Part shown: positions 4,990-5,731 of the stretch, one piece after another
Layout of the letters: each line of letters begins with the position of its first letter
Numbering within the stretch: position 1 is the first letter of the stretch
Assembly (NCBI GenBank): GCA_019894815.1
Contig: JAGXNU010000136.1
Location: forward strand, 1-5,731
Direction of reading: 5' to 3'
Length of the DNA: 5,731 bases
Source of the DNA: Promethearchaeota archaeon
Lineage (GTDB): Archaea > Asgardarchaeota > Lokiarchaeia > Sigyniarchaeales > SOKP01
Program-made: the position numbers and the translations under genes
The notes under the pieces: model-generated
Told to the model about the DNA's origin: nothing
What the model saw: the letters and a program-made list of their open reading frames with translations, nothing else
Databases searched by the model: none

Positions 4990-5457
4990 ATGGATTTATA
5001 CAAATTTTTACCAAAAACAAATTGTAAAAAATGTAATCCAAAAACCTGCATGGCATTCGCATTAGCATTACTACAAGGTAAAGTTAAAATTGAAGATTGC
5101 CCGCCACTTTTAGAGCCGAAATACAAGAAACAATTCGATACTTTAAAGGAAATGATCGGATCAGAAGAGGGTCAAGAAAAAGAGTTACAAATCAACGTGG
5201 ATACAGATTTATGCGATGGATGTGGCATTTGTGTAACCGTTTGTCCCGTAAATGCAAGATATTGTCCTCCAACTCTAAGCGGTAAAGTCCCGGCTTACCC
5301 TCCAGATAAACATCAATTGTTTCAAGTAAAAAAAGGGAAATGTGAATTGTTAAACTTAGAACATTGTCGTCGAATAGAAACAGAAGGCAGAGAAAGGGAA
5401 TGTAGAGTATGTGAAACATACTGTCCACGAGAAGCAATCAAAATTGAATATGTTTAA
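4990..5457 (+). CDS. Three-cluster Fe-S protein: RnfB/CdhE-type [4Fe-4S] domain fused to a two-cluster ferredoxin
   Basis: A 155-residue protein with two parts. Residues 1-40 form a PF04060-type [4Fe-4S] domain as in RnfB and the N-terminus of the CODH/ACS corrinoid protein large subunit (CdhE/AcsC): LPKTNCKKC then C20 and C37, spacing C-x2-C-x4-C-x16-C. Residues 66-155 are a ferredoxin: C75, C78, C81, C85-Pro, then a stretched second motif with C118, C126, C138, C141 and C145-Pro. No membrane span is present. Just upstream of fwdB (19 bases to its preferred start), it most likely passes electrons to formylmethanofuran dehydrogenase, in the role of the FwdG/FwdF ferredoxin subunits; this is inferred from context. 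The listed start is the first ATG, but the best ribosome binding site favours ATT at 4972, which would add six residues. Alternative role: an electron carrier shared with CODH/ACS. Confidence 0.82.
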   Translation: MDLYKFLPKTNCKKCNPKTCMAFALALLQGKVKIEDCPPLLEPKYKKQFDTLKEMIGSEEGQEKELQINVDTDLCDGCGICVTVCPVNARYCPPTLSGKVPAYPPDKHQLFQVKKGKCELLNLEHCRRIETEGRERECRVCETYCPREAIKIEYV

Positions 5458-5464
5458 TAATGAA

Positions 5465-5469
5465 GGTGA
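5465..5469 (+). promoter_or_regulatory. Ribosome binding site that sets the fwdB start
   Basis: GGTGA lies seven bases before the ATG at 5477. It favours that start over the in-frame ATG at 5450, which would overlap the upstream gene by eight bases and has no comparable site. Confidence 0.55.
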
Positions 5470-5476
5470 AGTTGAG

Positions 5477-5731
5477 ATGAAAAGAGTCCCATGTTCAGGA
5501 TGCTCATTATTATGTGATGATATTATAATAAGAAGTGATGGAATATTTATTGATGAAGTTGTTGGAGCTTGTATAAAGGGAAAGGAACATTTTGACCAAG
5601 TTACAGCAAAAAACCGCATCACAGATCCAATGTTTAGAGAGAATAACAATCTGAAGAAAATAGATTGGAAGCAAGGTTATGATAAGGCTATAGAATTAAT
5701 TAATAAAGCAAAAAATCCATTATTATATGGC
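5477..5731 (+). CDS. fwdB: Formylmethanofuran dehydrogenase subunit B (FwdB/FmdB), N-terminal part, cut by window edge
   Basis: The first 85 codons of the catalytic molybdopterin subunit. FwdB is the Mo- or W-bis-pterin subunit of the enzyme that reduces CO2 to formate for transfer to methanofuran, the first step of the methyl branch of the archaeal Wood-Ljungdahl and methanogenesis pathways (it runs in reverse in oxidation). The N-terminus shows the family's cluster motif CSGCSLLCDDI (C6, C9, C13) with C32 as likely fourth ligand of a [4Fe-4S] cluster. A helix with GKEHF, the RITDPM segment (typical 'R..xPM' of this superfamily) and the start of the pterin-binding domain (W..A...I..AKNPLLYG) follow. 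The full protein is usually about 430 residues, so the active-site Cys or selenocysteine lies beyond the window. Whether it uses Mo or W cannot be told. It is co-transcribed with the Fe-S protein upstream; further fwd subunits (A, C, D) would be expected downstream. Confidence 0.9.
   Translation, partial: MKRVPCSGCSLLCDDIIIRSDGIFIDEVVGACIKGKEHFDQVTAKNRITDPMFRENNNLKKIDWKQGYDKAIELINKAKNPLLYG

Noticed and set aside
5450..5476. Earlier in-frame ATG for fwdB at 5450
   Set aside because: The ATG at 5477 has GGTGA seven bases upstream and gives the usual short N-terminus before the CxxCxxxC motif.
4905..5649. Minus-strand and alternate plus-strand frames over the Fe-S protein and fwdB start (4905-5126, 5097-5285, 5192-5437, 5356-5649)
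   Set aside because: They overlap genes identified by cysteine cluster motifs and have no motif or ribosome binding site of their own.
1..5731. CRISPR arrays, insertion sequences, tRNA or rRNA genes
   Set aside because: No regularly spaced repeats, transposase motifs, terminal inverted repeats or tRNA-like cloverleaf sequences were seen on either strand.

Overview
This window is AT-rich DNA that reads as archaeal. Several starts are preceded by GGTGA or GGTGAT, the archaeal form of the Shine-Dalgarno sequence (positions 529, 1548, 2930, 5465). Upstream regions carry TATA-like boxes rather than sigma-70 hexamers, and the right edge holds the start of an archaeal-type formylmethanofuran dehydrogenase gene. 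The high density of [4Fe-4S] motifs (seven predicted clusters in three complete proteins) points to a strict anaerobe. A Wood-Ljungdahl or C1-using lineage fits, such as an Asgard/Lokiarchaeia-like or methanogen-related archaeon. The exact lineage is inference and cannot be fixed from this sequence.

Left end (1-931): the 3' part of a gene for a small multi-pass membrane protein, closed by a hairpin and T-run. Next comes a 58-codon gene with a TTG start and a very good ribosome binding site, encoding a single-span membrane protein. A 214-base AT-rich gap follows.

Centre (932-3861): four same-strand genes. Two encode small proteins of the NifX/NifB-C-terminal ('dinitrogenase iron-molybdenum cofactor', MTH1175-like) family. 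Two encode MinD/Mrp-type deviant Walker A ATPases, each with a two-cluster ferredoxin domain inserted after the switch I region. The two ATPase genes overlap by 4 bases (ATGA). This set resembles the 'orange protein' (ORP) gene set of Desulfovibrio, where a NifX-like protein binds a Mo-Cu sulfide cluster and works with two Fe-S MinD-like ATPases. The likely job is assembly or delivery of a metal-sulfur cofactor, driven by ATP and possibly gated by redox state; the actual client is unknown.

Right part (3862-5731): a convergent intergenic region with a near-perfect palindrome, then a PIG-L/LmbE-type zinc deacetylase on the minus strand. A divergent promoter region separates it from a plus-strand operon. 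That operon holds a three-cluster Fe-S protein (an RnfB/CdhE-type cluster domain fused to a two-cluster ferredoxin) and the first 85 codons of fwdB/fmdB. The Fe-S protein probably supplies electrons to the Mo/W formylmethanofuran dehydrogenase that fixes CO2 on the methyl branch. Both the ORP-like module and FwdB belong to families tied to molybdenum or tungsten chemistry, which makes their proximity worth testing, but they are separate transcription units.
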